Origin: Mycobacterium sp. ST-F2
GTDB lineage: Bacteria; Actinomycetota; Actinomycetes; Mycobacteriales; Mycobacteriaceae
Assembly: GCF_001905655.1 (NCBI RefSeq)
Contig: NZ_JMHT01000007.1
Span: forward strand, 62,001-126,000
DNA length: 64,000 bases
Direction of reading: 5' to 3'
A model generated the notes under the pieces. The model was not told where the DNA came from, ran no database searches, and worked only from the letters and a program-made list of their open reading frames with translations. Shown here one piece after another: positions 31,042 to 41,135 of this stretch (positions are counted from its first letter, which is position 1; every line of letters starts with the position of its first letter). A program made the position numbers and the translations under genes.

Positions 31042-31928
31042 GTCAATTCCCTGCCGGCGCGCCAAAGCTGCCGCGCCACAAGGACATCGGACGGCTGCTG
31101 CTGAACTGCCCGGACCGGCGCGGCGTCATCGCTGCGGTGTCGACGTTCCTCACCAAATCGGGCGCCAACATCATCTCGCTGGACCAGCATTCGACTGCTC
31201 CGGAAGACGGCGTCTTCCTGCAGCGCACCGTCTTCCACCTGCCCGGGCTGGCTGCTGCCCAACCTGACCTGGAGCGTGAATTCCAGGCGGTGGCAGACGA
31301 ATTCGACATGGACTACCGGTTCACCGACGCGTCCAAGCCCAAGCGCGTGGCCATCATGGCGTCGACCGCCGACCACTGTCTGCTCGACCTGCTGTGGCGC
31401 AACCGGCGCGGCGAACTCGACATGACCGTCGTGATGGTGATCTCCAACCACGCCGATCTGGCCGAGCAGGTTCGGGCGTTCGGGGTGCCGTTCGTGCACA
31501 TCCCGGCGACTCGGGACATCCGGGAACAGGCCGAGCAGCGTCAGCTCGAGCTGCTCAAGGGCAACGTCGACCTGGTGGTCCTGGCCCGCTACATGCAGAT
31601 CATCACGCCGGAATTCCTCGAGGCCATCGGCTGCCCGCTGATCAACATCCACCACTCGTTCCTGCCGGCATTCGTCGGCGCGACGCCGTACCGGCGGGCC
31701 AAGGAGCGTGGCGTGAAACTGGTCGGCGCCACCGCGCACTACGTCACCGAGGATCTGGACGAGGGCCCGATCATCGAACAGGACGTGGTGCGCGTCGACC
31801 ACACCCACAGCGTCGAGGAGTTGGTGCGGCTCGGCGCCGACGTGGAACGGGCCGTGCTGTCCCGGGCCGTCTTGTGGCACTGCCAGGACCGCATCCTGCG
31901 CCACGGCAACGAAACCGTGGTCTTCTAG
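31038..31928 (+). CDS. purU: Formyltetrahydrofolate deformylase
   Basis: This 296-aa protein hydrolyses 10-formyl-THF to formate and THF, balancing one-carbon pools and supplying formate. An N-terminal ACT domain ('GRLLLNCPDRRGVIAAVSTF') is followed by a formyltransferase domain with 'LARYMQIITPEFL', 'INIHHSFLPAFVGATPY' and a conserved GATAHYVTEDLDEGPII. Catalytic Asn, His and Asp (INIHHS, DLDEGP) are present. GTG 31038 overlaps the PPOX stop. PPOX copy 2 starts 4 nt after its stop. Confidence 0.95.
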   Translation: MSQFPAGAPKLPRHKDIGRLLLNCPDRRGVIAAVSTFLTKSGANIISLDQHSTAPEDGVFLQRTVFHLPGLAAAQPDLEREFQAVADEFDMDYRFTDASKPKRVAIMASTADHCLLDLLWRNRRGELDMTVVMVISNHADLAEQVRAFGVPFVHIPATRDIREQAEQRQLELLKGNVDLVVLARYMQIITPEFLEAIGCPLINIHHSFLPAFVGATPYRRAKERGVKLVGATAHYVTEDLDEGPIIEQDVVRVDHTHSVEELVRLGADVERAVLSRAVLWHCQDRILRHGNETVVF

Positions 31929-31932
31929 AGTC

Positions 31933-32325
31933 ATGGCTCCGAAGTTCGAAGACGTGTATCGCGAGAAGTACCTGCTGCTGACCACCTTCACCAAGGACGG
32001 CCGGCCCAAGCCGACTCCGGTCTGGGGCGTGCCGCACGAGGGCAAGCTGCTGATCAGCACCGACGACGGCTCGTGGAAGACCAAGCGAATCAAGAACACG
32101 CCGCGCGTGACCATCCAGAAGTGTGGCGCGCTGGGCAAGGTCAAGGGCGAACCGGTCGAGGCCATCGCCCGCAACCTGCCGAAGTCCGAGACCAAACGCG
32201 TCTTCGACATGGTGACCAGGCGCTACTGGTGGCACGCCTGGTGGTGGATCCCGCAGGCGATCATCCGCGGCGGTGTCGAGAAGGTGCACGCGGCCATCGA
32301 GGTCGAGCCGCTTCCCGGCGGCTAG
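31933..32325 (+). CDS. PPOX-class F420-dependent enzyme (copy 2)
   Basis: This 130-aa paralogue of the gene at 30661 shares 'LLLTTFTKDGRPKPTPVWGV' and 'KTKRIKNTPRVTIQKC'. It differs in the C-terminus, which has Trp-rich 'YWWHAWWWIPQ'. The two probably arose by duplication on either side of purU. Substrate unknown. ATG start, 4 nt after purU; operon with purU likely. Confidence 0.83.
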   Translation: MAPKFEDVYREKYLLLTTFTKDGRPKPTPVWGVPHEGKLLISTDDGSWKTKRIKNTPRVTIQKCGALGKVKGEPVEAIARNLPKSETKRVFDMVTRRYWWHAWWWIPQAIIRGGVEKVHAAIEVEPLPGG

Positions 32326-32359
32326 GAACCAATTCCGGCGTTCCGGCGTTGTCCAGGGC

Positions 32360-32839
32360 ATGGCGATGCGACTGTTTCTGGTTTATGCCTTGGTCGAGGT
32401 CGCGGTGCTGGCAGCCCTGGCCTCGACCATCGGTGTGGCGTGGACGCTGTTGGCCCTCCTGGCGACGTTTGCCGCCGGTCTGGCCATCGCCGGCACGCAG
32501 ATCACCCGGCATTTCAGCAGGTTGTCCGAGGCGCTGAGCGCCCGATCCGCCGACCCGACGCTGGCCACCGACAGTCTGCTGGTGGCCCTCGGCACGGTGC
32601 TGGTCGTCGTTCCCGGGCTGGCCAGCTCGGTGCTCGGGGTGCTCATGCTGGTGCCGTTCACCCGGCGCGCGGTGCGGCCGGCCGCAAAAGCGCTGTTCAG
32701 CCGCCAGCTCACCCCGATGGACTTCCCGACGCAGGTGATCTACATCAACCACGACGAGCGCTACCGCGGCCGCGGCGACTACATCGACGGTGAAGTGATC
32801 GACGTCATCGACAGCTCACCGGTCGCTGTGCAGCGGTAG
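32360..32839 (+). CDS. fxsA: FxsA family membrane protein
   Basis: This 159-aa protein has three or four hydrophobic helices ('FLVYALVEVAVLAALASTI', 'LLALLATFAAGLAIAG') and the FxsA core 'DSLLVALGTVLVVVPGLASS' followed by VLGVLMLVPFTRRAVRP. FxsA-family proteins are inner-membrane proteins linked to exclusion of phage T7 by F plasmid in E. coli; the mycobacterial role is unknown. ATG 32360 (MAMRLF) places the first helix at the N-terminus. Synteny with M. tuberculosis Rv2053c supports the call. Confidence 0.85.
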   Translation: MAMRLFLVYALVEVAVLAALASTIGVAWTLLALLATFAAGLAIAGTQITRHFSRLSEALSARSADPTLATDSLLVALGTVLVVVPGLASSVLGVLMLVPFTRRAVRPAAKALFSRQLTPMDFPTQVIYINHDERYRGRGDYIDGEVIDVIDSSPVAVQR

Positions 32840-32869
32840 GCCCGCGCAGCGGACTAACGTCTCACCTTC

Positions 32870-34474
32870 GTGACGACATTGATGGTGGGTGGCCGGATCC
32901 ACAGCCCCGCGGCGCCCGATGCCACCGCGATCGCGATCCGCGACGGAGTGGTGGCCTGGCTCGGTTCCGATGACGTCGGCCGGGCGCTGCACCCCGACGC
33001 GACGGTCGTCGACCTCGAGGGCGCGTTCGTGGCCCCGGCGTTCGTCGACAGCCACGTGCATCTGACCGCCACCGGCCTCACCGAGACCGGCCTGGACCTG
33101 CGTACCGCCACCTCACTGCCGCACCTGCTGACGCTGCTGACCGAGCACGCCGCGAAGAATCCCGACGGCGTCGTCTGGGGCCACGGCTGGGACGAATCAG
33201 GCTGGCCCGAACGCGCCACCCCGACCACGGCGGACCTCGACGGCGTGCTCGGCGGCCGCCCGGCATACCTGGCCCGGGTCGACGTGCACTCGGCCGTCGC
33301 ATCGACCGGCCTGCGGCAACTCGTCCCCGGACTGAGCGACACGGCGGGCTTCTCCGCGCAGGGGCCGCTGACCGCCGACGCCCACCACCGCGTGCGGGCC
33401 GCGGCCCGGAATCTGCTCAGCGCGGCGCAACGCCGCGACGCCCAGCGCGCCGCGCTCGACCTGGCCGCCCGCAACGGCATCGTCGCGGTGCACGAGTGCG
33501 CGGGCCCCGAGATCGGCGGCCTCGACGACTGGACCGACCTGCGCGCAACCGAACACGGCGTCGACATCGTCGGCTATTGGGGCGAGGCCGTACACGACGC
33601 AGCCGGTGCCCGAGAACTGATGGACCGGACCGGAGCCCACGGCCTGGCCGGTGACCTCTTCATCGACGGTGCCCTGGGCTCCCGGACCGCCTGGCTGCAG
33701 CAGCCGTACTCCGATGCGCCCAGCTGCTGCGGCAACACCTACCTGGACACCGACGCCGTCACCGCGCATCTGTTCGCGTGCACCGAGGCCGGCATCACGG
33801 CAGGCTTCCACGTCATCGGCGACGCCGCGGTCGCGGCCGTCGTCGAGGCCCTGGACCGGACGGTGACGGCTTTCGGGGCGCCCGCCGTGGCGCGCTGCGG
33901 CCACCGGCTCGAGCACCTCGAGATGGTGGACGCCGAACAGGCGCGACAGCTGGGCGCGTGGGGTGTGGTGGCCAGTGTGCAGCCGAATTTCGATGCGCTG
34001 TGGGGCGGCGCCGACGGCATGTACGCCCAGCGTCTCGGTGTCGATCGAGCACAGGGTTTGAACCCGTTTGCGCTGTTAGCATCCCAAGGCGTGCCCCTCG
34101 CCTTCGGTTCGGACAGTCCCGTCACCAGCATCAACCCGTGGGAATCCGTGCGCGCCGCCATCAGTCACCGGACTGCCGGGAGCGCCATCTCGGCGCGGTC
34201 GGCGTTCCTGGCGGCCACCCGCGGCGCCTGGCGGGCCGGCGGCGCCCGCGACGGGATGACCGGGACGTTGGTGCCGGGTGCTGTCGCGTCGTACGCCGTG
34301 TGGCAGGTGCCCGGCGGCGCCGACGCCCTCGACGTCACCGCACCGGCCGACGCCGTCCAGCGCTGGTCGACCGATCCGCGGTCGCGGGTACCCGCACTGC
34401 CTCCGCTGGGTCCTGACGACGAGCTGCCGACCTGCCTGCAGACCGTGCACCGCGGTGAGCTGATCCATGGCTGA
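32870..34474 (+). CDS. Amidohydrolase family protein (YtcJ-like)
   Basis: This 534-aa metal-dependent hydrolase of the Amidohydro_3 type has the metal motif 'VDSHVHL', '[10 protein letters not shown]', '[12 protein letters not shown]' and '[13 protein letters not shown]'. Such enzymes are often called N-substituted formamide deformylases or exoenzyme regulators, but the substrate cannot be read from sequence. GTG 32870 starts the protein. It overlaps lnt by 8 nt, so the two are co-transcribed. Confidence 0.85.
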   Translation: MTTLMVGGRIHSPAAPDATAIAIRDGVVAWLGSDDVGRALHPDATVVDLEGAFVAPAFVDSHVHLTATGLTETGLDLRTATSLPHLLTLLTEHAAKNPDGVVWGHGWDESGWPERATPTTADLDGVLGGRPAYLARVDVHSAVASTGLRQLVPGLSDTAGFSAQGPLTADAHHRVRAAARNLLSAAQRRDAQRAALDLAARNGIVAVHECAGPEIGGLDDWTDLRATEHGVDIVGYWGEAVHDAAGARELMDRTGAHGLAGDLFIDGALGSRTAWLQQPYSDAPSCCGNTYLDTDAVTAHLFACTEAGITAGFHVIGDAAVAAVVEALDRTVTAFGAPAVARCGHRLEHLEMVDAEQARQLGAWGVVASVQPNFDALWGGADGMYAQRLGVDRAQGLNPFALLASQGVPLAFGSDSPVTSINPWESVRAAISHRTAGSAISARSAFLAATRGAWRAGGARDGMTGTLVPGAVASYAVWQVPGGADALDVTAPADAVQRWSTDPRSRVPALPPLGPDDELPTCLQTVHRGELIHG

Positions 34475-36254
34475 GGGCACCGGAGAAGTAGAAGAAGTAG
34501 AGGAAGAGGCAGGGGCGCAGGCCGAAGCGCAGCCGGACGCGCCCGAAGCCGCCGAACAGCCACAGGGGCCCGGCCGCGGCGCGCGGATGGTCGCGCGTCT
34601 GCGCCGGTTCTTCGAGCCCCGGTTGGTCCGGCTGGCCGCGGCCGTCGTGGCAGGTCTGCTGCTGTGCGCGAGCTTCCCGCCGTTCGACCTCTGGTACCTG
34701 TCGTTCCCCGCGCTGGCGCTGCTGGCCTGGGTGCTGGTCGACGAACGGACTACTCCCGCAGGCGGTTTCGGCTACGGCATGCTGGCCGGCCTGGTGTTCT
34801 ACGTGCTGCTGCTGCCGTGGATCAGCAATTTCGTCGGCCCGGTGCCGTGGCTCATGCTGGCGGCCCTGGAGGCGTTCTTCGTGGGCGTGTTCGGGCTGAC
34901 CGCGGTTCTCGTGCGGCGCCTGCCCGGCTGGCCCCTGTGGTTCGCCGCGCTGTGGGTGCTGGCCGAATGGCTCAAGTCGACGGTGCCGTTCGGCGGCTTC
35001 CCGTGGGGCGTCGTGGCGTTCAGTCAGACCGACGGACCGTTGCTACCGCTCGCGCAACTCGGCGGTGCGCCGCTGGTGTCGTTCGCCGTGGCGCTCATCG
35101 GATTCAGCCTGACGGCCATCGTGCTCGAGGCGGTCGAGCATTGGCGTCATGATCACCGCACGGGTGCCGCCGCTCCGCCGGAGGTGTTCGTCCCGGGCAT
35201 CTGCATCGTCGTCGTCCTGCTGCTCACCGTCCTGGCCTGGCCGCACGTCCGCAAGGCGGGTGCCGGATCCGGTGACGACCCCGCCATCAACGTCGCCGCC
35301 GTCCAGGGCAACGTGCCGCGCCTGGGCCTGGACTTCAACGCCCAGCGTCGCGCGGTGCTCGACAACCACGTGCACGAGACCAAGGAGCTGGCCGAGGACG
35401 TCCGCGCCGGCCGGGTACCACAGCCGACGGTCGTGATCTGGCCGGAGAACTCGTCGGACATCGACCCGCTGGTCAACTCCGACGCGGCGGACCTGATCTC
35501 GGCCGCGTCGTCGGCGATCCACGCGCCGATCCTCGTGGGCACCGTGCTGGCCGCGCCGGAGTACACCCGGGACAACCCGGTCACCACCAACTCGGTGATC
35601 GTGTGGGACGGCGCCGAGGGGCCGGGGGACCGCCACGACAAGGCGATCGTCCAGCCGTTCGGCGAATACCTGCCCTGGCGCAGCTTCTTCCGGCTGCTGT
35701 CGCCGTACGCCGACCGCGCCGGGTTCTTCGTCCCCGGGAACGGCTCCGGCGTCGTCACCGCCGCCGGTGTGCCCGTCGGAGTGACGACCTGCTGGGAGGT
35801 CATCTTCGACCGAGCCGCCCGGCAGTCGGTGTTGAACGGCGCGCAGTTGTTGGCGGTCCCCGCCAACAACGCCACGTTCGACGAGCCGATGAGCCTCCAG
35901 CAGCTGGCGTTCGCCCGATTGCGGGCCGTCGAACACGACCGGTACGTCGTCGTGGCGGGCACCACCGGCGTCAGCGCGATCGTCGCGCCGGACGGTCATG
36001 TGCTCGAGCGGACCGAGTTCTTCCAGCCCGCCTATCTGGACCGTCAGGTGCGCTTGAAGACGGATCTGACCCTCGCCACGAGGTGGGGACCGGTCATCAA
36101 CGTGGTGCTCGTCGGGGTCGGCGTTGCGGCTCTTCTGACAGCCATGCTGCACAATAGGAAGCTCACGCGTCGCCGCCAGGCGGATGCGGAACATCAGGAC
36201 GGCAGCGCAGCCGCTCCCGATGGCGACACCGTCACCGAGAACGAACAGGGGTAA
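34467..36254 (+). CDS. lnt: Apolipoprotein N-acyltransferase
   Basis: This 595-aa membrane enzyme adds the third acyl chain to lipoproteins. After an acidic, charged N-terminal tail come about six helices and a nitrilase domain with the triad Glu (VIWPENSSD, about 327), Lys ([16 protein letters not shown], about 391) and Cys ([10 protein letters not shown], about 442). One more helix lies near the C-terminus. In M. tuberculosis this domain is fused to Ppm1; here, as in fast growers, the genes are separate and share TAATG. Lnt may still assist Ppm1. Confidence 0.93.
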   Translation: MAEGTGEVEEVEEEAGAQAEAQPDAPEAAEQPQGPGRGARMVARLRRFFEPRLVRLAAAVVAGLLLCASFPPFDLWYLSFPALALLAWVLVDERTTPAGGFGYGMLAGLVFYVLLLPWISNFVGPVPWLMLAALEAFFVGVFGLTAVLVRRLPGWPLWFAALWVLAEWLKSTVPFGGFPWGVVAFSQTDGPLLPLAQLGGAPLVSFAVALIGFSLTAIVLEAVEHWRHDHRTGAAAPPEVFVPGICIVVVLLLTVLAWPHVRKAGAGSGDDPAINVAAVQGNVPRLGLDFNAQRRAVLDNHVHETKELAEDVRAGRVPQPTVVIWPENSSDIDPLVNSDAADLISAASSAIHAPILVGTVLAAPEYTRDNPVTTNSVIVWDGAEGPGDRHDKAIVQPFGEYLPWRSFFRLLSPYADRAGFFVPGNGSGVVTAAGVPVGVTTCWEVIFDRAARQSVLNGAQLLAVPANNATFDEPMSLQQLAFARLRAVEHDRYVVVAGTTGVSAIVAPDGHVLERTEFFQPAYLDRQVRLKTDLTLATRWGPVINVVLVGVGVAALLTAMLHNRKLTRRRQADAEHQDGSAAAPDGDTVTENEQG

Positions 36255-37015
36255 TGACCATGGGCGAGGACCGTCCAAGTCAGCGCACGCTGGTCATCAT
36301 TCCGACCTACAACGAGCGCGAGAATCTGCCGTTGATCGTCGGCCGGGTGCATGCCGCCCGTCCGGACGTGCACGTGCTCGTGGTCGACGACGACAGCCCT
36401 GACGGCACCGGCCAGCTGGCCGACGAGCTGGCGCTGGCCGATCCCGACCGCGTGCATGTCATGCACCGGGCCGGCAAGGGCGGCCTGGGGGCCGCCTACC
36501 TGGCCGGGTTCGCCTGGGGCCTGGGCCGCGGCTACAGCGTGCTGGTCGAGATGGACGCCGACGGCAGCCACGCGCCCGAGGAGCTGTACCGCCTGCTGGA
36601 CGCCGTCGACAACGGTGCCGACCTGGCCATCGGTTCGCGGTACGTGCCGGGTGGCGCCATCCGTAACTGGCCGCATCGCCGGCTGGTCCTGTCCCGCACC
36701 GCGAACACCTATGCGCGGGTGCTGCTGGGCGTCAAGATCCATGACATCACGGCCGGCTACCGCGCGTACCGGCACGACGTGCTCGAGAAGATCGGCCTCG
36801 ACGACGTCGATTCGAAGGGTTACTGCTTCCAGATCGACCTGACCTGGCGCGCCATCAACGCGGGCTTCACCGTCGTCGAAGTGCCCATCACGTTCACCGA
36901 GCGCGAACTGGGTGTGTCGAAGATGAGCGGGTCGAACATCCGTGAGGCCATGTCGCAGGTGGCGAAGTGGGGCATCCGCGGCCGGCTGGACCGGGCCCGC
37001 GGCATCGTCCGGTAG
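36254..37015 (+). CDS. ppm1: Polyprenol monophosphomannose synthase
   Basis: This 253-aa GT2 enzyme makes polyprenyl-phosphomannose from GDP-mannose, the donor for LM/LAM and protein mannosylation. It shows '[18 protein letters not shown]', the metal-binding [11 protein letters not shown], '[14 protein letters not shown]' and '[17 protein letters not shown]'. There is no C-terminal membrane anchor, consistent with dependence on membrane partners such as Lnt. ATG 36254 overlaps the lnt stop; ATG 36260 is an alternative. A bidirectional terminator follows. Confidence 0.94.
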   Translation: MTMGEDRPSQRTLVIIPTYNERENLPLIVGRVHAARPDVHVLVVDDDSPDGTGQLADELALADPDRVHVMHRAGKGGLGAAYLAGFAWGLGRGYSVLVEMDADGSHAPEELYRLLDAVDNGADLAIGSRYVPGGAIRNWPHRRLVLSRTANTYARVLLGVKIHDITAGYRAYRHDVLEKIGLDDVDSKGYCFQIDLTWRAINAGFTVVEVPITFTERELGVSKMSGSNIREAMSQVAKWGIRGRLDRARGIVR

Positions 37016-37030
37016 CCGACACCAGGCATG

Positions 37031-37060
37031 AAAAAGCCCCGCCGCGAGGCGGGGCTTTTT
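37031..37060. terminator. Bidirectional terminator between ppm1 and rbpA
   Basis: A perfect 13-bp stem (AAAAAGCCCCGCC with GGCGGGGCTTTTT) closes a GCGA loop. It gives a U-run on both strands, so it can end the lnt-ppm1 transcript and the convergent rbpA transcript. Confidence 0.93.
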
Positions 37061-37071
37061 CGTCTGCGCAA

Positions 37072-37407
37072 TCAGCCGCGGCGGCGGGTCTTGATCAGCT
37101 CCAGCCGCTCCTTGAGCAGCTCTTCGAGCTCCTCGATGGAACGACGCTCGAGCAGCATGTCCCAGTGCGTACGCGGCGGCTTGACCTTCTTGGGCTCGGG
37201 GGCGTCACCCTCGAGCAGGGTGCCTTCCATGCCGTTCTTGCACGCCCAGGTGCCGGGGATTTCCGCGTCGTCGGCGAACGGAACGTCGAATTCCTCGCCG
37301 TTGTCGGTGCGGTAGCGGGCCACCTGACGCGGCGCCAGGTCATGGTTACGGTCGGTCTCGTAGCTCACGGCTCCGAGGCGACTGCCTCTCAGGACACGAT
37401 CAGCCAT
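37072..37407 (-). CDS. rbpA: RNA polymerase-binding protein RbpA
   Basis: This 111-aa actinobacterial transcription factor stabilises open complexes through sigma-A/sigma-B contacts. It begins MADRVLRGSRLGAVSYE and ends 'IEELEELLKERLELIKTRRRG' (the sigma-interaction domain). The zinc-site-like core contains 'GTWACKNGMEGTLLEGD'. It is nearly identical to M. tuberculosis Rv2050 as I remember it. ATG 37407 is used; an upstream TTG adds two residues only. Confidence 0.96.
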   Translation of the reverse strand: MADRVLRGSRLGAVSYETDRNHDLAPRQVARYRTDNGEEFDVPFADDAEIPGTWACKNGMEGTLLEGDAPEPKKVKPPRTHWDMLLERRSIEELEELLKERLELIKTRRRG

Positions 37408-37535
37408 CGTCAATCACTCCCTTGGTATAGCGACAGGGAATCAACGCAGGCCAGCGCCGTGAAGTTCCCGACTCGGTTGTCCATGATACCGGGGTTCTGG
37501 CCGGCGACGGATACAGTCACGACCGTGAGGCGGAC

Positions 37536-37862
37536 ATGAAGCGCTCGAAGGCCCAACCGTGCCGGTGGTGTGGCCGCGAGGTGGCCGACGCCGGCATGGG
37601 GCGTCGTCGCCAGTACTGCCGTCAGTCGTGCCGCCAGCGGGCTTATGAGCAGCGGGCCATGGTCAAGGGGACCAACCTGGCGGAGGATGCAGTGGTGCTC
37701 AGTGCCGAGGAAGCGGCGGCCCTCTCGGACCGCGTTTATCAGGTACGGTGTGCGGCCGAGGACGTCGCGACCGCCGTTGCCGAAGGCGCCGGACCCACTG
37801 AATTGAAAGAGCTCTGCGAGGTGCTGCTGCAAGCCGCGAAAGACGCCGACGGCTGGCGTTAG
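37536..37862 (+). CDS. Small conserved zinc-finger-like protein
   Basis: This 108-aa basic protein has an N-terminal CRWCGREV...RRRQYCRQSCRQRAYEQR, a cysteine arrangement seen in short actinobacterial zinc-ribbon proteins that may bind nucleic acid. The rest is helical ('LSAEEAAALSDRVYQVRC'). A similar small gene lies beside rbpA in M. tuberculosis (Rv2049c). It is divergent from rbpA. Function unknown. Confidence 0.75.
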   Translation: MKRSKAQPCRWCGREVADAGMGRRRQYCRQSCRQRAYEQRAMVKGTNLAEDAVVLSAEEAAALSDRVYQVRCAAEDVATAVAEGAGPTELKELCEVLLQAAKDADGWR

Positions 37863-37893
37863 GGCCGGCGCAGTGGCCAGAAAGAACTAATGC

Positions 37894-38532
37894 ATGACTG
37901 ACGACCGTCGGCGGATCCATAAGCCGACCAAGTTCCTGGGCCGTGGCTTCGAGGCGTTCCATGACGTCGAGGACCCGGTGCAGGACAGCCGCATCGCCCA
38001 CGAGACGGCGGCGGCGCTCCTGGAGCGGGTGCGGACGTACCCCGATCCCGATGTGGTGTCACGGCTGGTGGCGTACACCGACGAGCACGGCATCGAAACC
38101 ATCGCCGAGTTGTGGGCGGGAGCGGGCGCGCGCAGCCTGCCCGGTGCGCTGTGGCGGGTCTACCTGCTGCGGCTGTCGATCCGCAACGATCCGTACTCGG
38201 CCAGCCTGATGTTCGGCCGCGGCACTGAGGTGCTGCATTCGATCGACCCCGTGGTCGCCGGTGCCGAGACGCCCGTCGGGCCGACGGAGATCCGGGATCT
38301 TGCCGATCGCATCCTGCGCGGCGTGTTCGAGGGCGATTTCGCCGTCGCACTGGAGCGTGCGGCAGCGTATTGCCGGGTGAGTGCGGCGGGCTGCACGAGC
38401 CTGGCCGAGGATGCGACGACGACGGCGCCGGAGCGCGCCGCGGAGCTGACCGATCGGGCTGTGACATTCACCCGCATCGCAAACGAGCTGCATGCCGCAG
38501 CCGGGCTGTGGCGCAGCGATTCGCTGGATTGA
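37894..38532 (+). CDS. Conserved actinobacterial protein of unknown function
   Basis: This 212-aa helical, soluble protein begins MTDDRRRIHKPTKFLGRG and contains 'LLRLSIRNDPYSASLMFGRG' and 'ILRGVFEGDFAVALERAAAYC'. I do not assign a family with confidence. It lies 31 nt after the zinc-finger-like gene and may be co-transcribed with it. Confidence 0.65.
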   Translation: MTDDRRRIHKPTKFLGRGFEAFHDVEDPVQDSRIAHETAAALLERVRTYPDPDVVSRLVAYTDEHGIETIAELWAGAGARSLPGALWRVYLLRLSIRNDPYSASLMFGRGTEVLHSIDPVVAGAETPVGPTEIRDLADRILRGVFEGDFAVALERAAAYCRVSAAGCTSLAEDATTTAPERAAELTDRAVTFTRIANELHAAAGLWRSDSLD

Positions 38533-38797
38533 CGAGAAGTTAAAGCCAGACCGCAGAACGCCTCTCGGCGGTAGGCCGCTCTTGGCGGCGAAATTTGGGG
38601 CCCGGGGTTACTGCGGCCTGGCGGTGTTCACTCTAGCGGATGTTCGGGTGGGGTGAGCAATTCCGTGACGGGCGACACGGGGCGTCGACGCCGCCCGCCG
38701 GGCTCGGGTGCGAGACCGGATCGGGAGTGCGAATGACGCATATGGGATTGACCCCAATGACCGCAGCACACCGGCCTGGCGGGCTTAGTGTGTCGGC
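38533..38797. other. Intergenic region before the histidine kinase
   Basis: This 265-nt gap contains no plausible gene. The promoter for the histidine kinase/patatin pair should lie here, but no clear -35/-10 pair stands out. Confidence 0.4.
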
Positions 38798-40258
38798 GTG
38801 ACAGACGTCGGTGGTGACCTGCAGCAGTGCCTACCCGAGGTACTGAAGGAGCTGTTCCTGTTCGAGTCGTTGACGGACGAGCAGCTGGCGCAGCTCTGCC
38901 GCGCCGGTCACATCGAGGTCTTCGCCCCGGGGCCGGTCATCACCGAAGGCGACCCCGTCACACCGCTACGGGTTCTCATCGATGGCGAGTTGGTGCTCTC
39001 CAAGCGTGCCGGCGGCCGGGAACTCGAGATCGATCGAACGTCGCAGCCCGGCGTCTACTTCGGTGCGCGGTCGGCGTTCAGCCCCGTCGGTCATGACCGG
39101 AACCGGTTCTCGGTGCGGGCCACCCGGCGGACGCGGTTCTTCGTCATGCCCGCCGACGAATTCGGTGCCTTCGTCAAAAGTCAGTTCCCGATGGCTGTGC
39201 ATCTCATCGATGGACTGGCGGAGACCGCGGAGAAGCAGCACCGCGTCGCCGACGAACGGGACCGGATGTTGGCGCTCGGACAGCTGTCAGCCGGGCTGAC
39301 GCACGAACTCAACAACCCGGTGGCGGCCGTCGTCCGCGGCGCGACCGACCTGCGCGGCCGGCTTGATGCTCTCCTGGTGCCGCTGGTGGACAGCGAATTC
39401 GACAGCGCGGCACTGACTTTCCTGGCCGGGGCGCAGGTCGACGTGGTCGCGAAGGTGGCCGCTGCGTCGGGTCGGAGGCTATCGGCGATGCAGGCGAGCG
39501 ACCTGGAGGACCAGGTCGGTGACTGGTTGTCGAGCCGGGGGATCGCGGACGCGTGGGATATGGCGCCGACGTTCGTCGAGGCCGGACTGGACTGTGACTG
39601 GCTCGAACAGCTACTGCCGGGTGACCAGCAGCCGTACTGGTTGCCGCGAGCCGTGACGTGGTTGCGGCACCGGGTCGAGGCCGAACTGCTGACGCATCAG
39701 GTTCATGATGCCGCACAACGGATTTCGGGCCTGGTCACCGACGTCAAGCAGTACACCCAGCTGAACAGCGCGCCGTTCCGGTTCGCGGACGTCGACGCAC
39801 TTCTGACCAGTACCCTGCGGATGTTCGCCGGCCGGATCGGCGCGGGTACTCCGGTCGAAGTGGTCACGGACTTCGGCCCGTCGATACCCGAACTGCTTTG
39901 TCATCCAGCCGAACTCAATCAGGTGTGGACGCACCTCATCGAGAACGCCATCGCCGCCATGCGGCCTGCCGGCTCGGGGAGACTCACGGTGCGCAGCCGA
40001 TCCGAGGACGATGCGGTGCGGATCGAGATCAGCGACACCGGCAGCGGAATTCCGGCCGACATCCGCGGGCGCATTTTCGACCCGTTCTTCACCACCAAAC
40101 CGCTCGGTGAAGGTACCGGCCTAGGCCTGCATCTGGCCCGGCAGATCGTTGTCGACCGGCACGGCGGGGAGCTGTTCGTGGCCTCACAGCCGCGCGATAC
40201 CACGTTCGTCGTGCGGCTTCCGCGACAACCAGCGCCAGAGGACGGAGAGGGACCATGA
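38798..40258 (+). CDS. Histidine kinase with N-terminal cyclic-nucleotide-binding-type domain
   Basis: Residues 14-130 of this 486-aa protein form a CRP-like cNMP-binding fold ('FAPGPVITEGDPVTPLRVLIDGEL' in pieces; 'PGVYFGARSAF'). The phospho-acceptor region is LGQLSAGLTHELNNPVAAV with His169. The C-terminus is a HATPase with N-box HLIENAIAAM, DTGSGIP and GTGLGLHLARQIV. There are no membrane helices, so it senses in the cytoplasm, perhaps cAMP. No response regulator is adjacent. Start is GTG. The stop overlaps the patatin ATG (ATGA), so the kinase and phospholipase are translationally coupled. Confidence 0.88.
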   Translation: MTDVGGDLQQCLPEVLKELFLFESLTDEQLAQLCRAGHIEVFAPGPVITEGDPVTPLRVLIDGELVLSKRAGGRELEIDRTSQPGVYFGARSAFSPVGHDRNRFSVRATRRTRFFVMPADEFGAFVKSQFPMAVHLIDGLAETAEKQHRVADERDRMLALGQLSAGLTHELNNPVAAVVRGATDLRGRLDALLVPLVDSEFDSAALTFLAGAQVDVVAKVAAASGRRLSAMQASDLEDQVGDWLSSRGIADAWDMAPTFVEAGLDCDWLEQLLPGDQQPYWLPRAVTWLRHRVEAELLTHQVHDAAQRISGLVTDVKQYTQLNSAPFRFADVDALLTSTLRMFAGRIGAGTPVEVVTDFGPSIPELLCHPAELNQVWTHLIENAIAAMRPAGSGRLTVRSRSEDDAVRIEISDTGSGIPADIRGRIFDPFFTTKPLGEGTGLGLHLARQIVVDRHGGELFVASQPRDTTFVVRLPRQPAPEDGEGP

Positions 40259-41106
40259 CGACGGCGTTCGTGCTGTCCGGCGGGGGCAGTCTCGGCTCCA
40301 TCCAGGTCGGCATGCTGCTGGGTCTGGCCGAGGCCGGCATCAAGCCGGATCTGATCGTCGGCACCTCTGTCGGCGCCCTCAACGGCGGGTGGATCGCCGG
40401 GAGGTCCGACCACGATGGGGCCCTGGCGCTGGCCGATCTGTGGCGGACCCTGTCGCGCCGCAAAGTGTTCCCGACCAGCCCGAGTATGGGGCTGCTCGGC
40501 TTTCTGGGGCGCCGGCCGCACCTGGTGTCCGATATCGGGATCCGCACTCTGTTGCAGCAGAATCTGCGGTTCCGGCGGCTGCAGGACGCGCCGACGCCAC
40601 TGCATGTGGTGGCCACCGACGTGCTCTCCGGGCAGGACGTCCTCCTGTCGTCGGGCGACGCTGTCGACGCGATCGTCGCCAGCGCTGCCATCCCGGCGGT
40701 GCTGCCGCCGGTCCGGATCGGCGGACGCGATCTGGTCGACGGCGGCGTGGTGAACAACACGCCGCTGTCCTATGCCGTGGAGCTGGGCGCGACCGAGGTG
40801 TGGGTGCTGCCGACGGGATATTCGTGTGCCATGCCGCAACCGCCGCGGGCCGCATTGGCCATGGCCATGCACGCGTTCACGCTGGCGATCAACAGGCGGC
40901 TGGCCACCGACGTCGAGCGGTTCGAGGGATTGGTCGACCTGCATGTGGTCCCGCCGCTGTGTCCGGTGCGGGTGTCGCCCGTCGACTTCTCCCGCTCGGG
41001 TGAACTCATCGAACGATCCCTCGAGTCGACGCGGCGCTGGCTGCCGACCACCCGTCCCGAGGTGGGGCAGGCCGAACTGCTGGAACCCCACCGCGACTGC
41101 GGCTGA
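40255..41106 (+). CDS. Patatin-like phospholipase
   Basis: This 283-aa protein has all patatin hallmarks: the oxyanion loop SGGGSLGSIQVG, the nucleophile elbow GTSVGALNG, and the catalytic DGGVVNNTP. It probably hydrolyses acyl esters of phospholipids. There is no signal peptide. Coupling to the cNMP-domain kinase suggests that lipase activity or amount is tied to the signal the kinase senses. Confidence 0.9.
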   Translation: MTTAFVLSGGGSLGSIQVGMLLGLAEAGIKPDLIVGTSVGALNGGWIAGRSDHDGALALADLWRTLSRRKVFPTSPSMGLLGFLGRRPHLVSDIGIRTLLQQNLRFRRLQDAPTPLHVVATDVLSGQDVLLSSGDAVDAIVASAAIPAVLPPVRIGGRDLVDGGVVNNTPLSYAVELGATEVWVLPTGYSCAMPQPPRAALAMAMHAFTLAINRRLATDVERFEGLVDLHVVPPLCPVRVSPVDFSRSGELIERSLESTRRWLPTTRPEVGQAELLEPHRDCG

Positions 41107-41135
41107 ATCCGTCGTGCTCCTCGCGTGCGCGGGGC

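Noticed and set aside
38533..38797. Small gene upstream of the histidine kinase
   Set aside because: Short frames here lack ribosome-binding sites and recognisable content.
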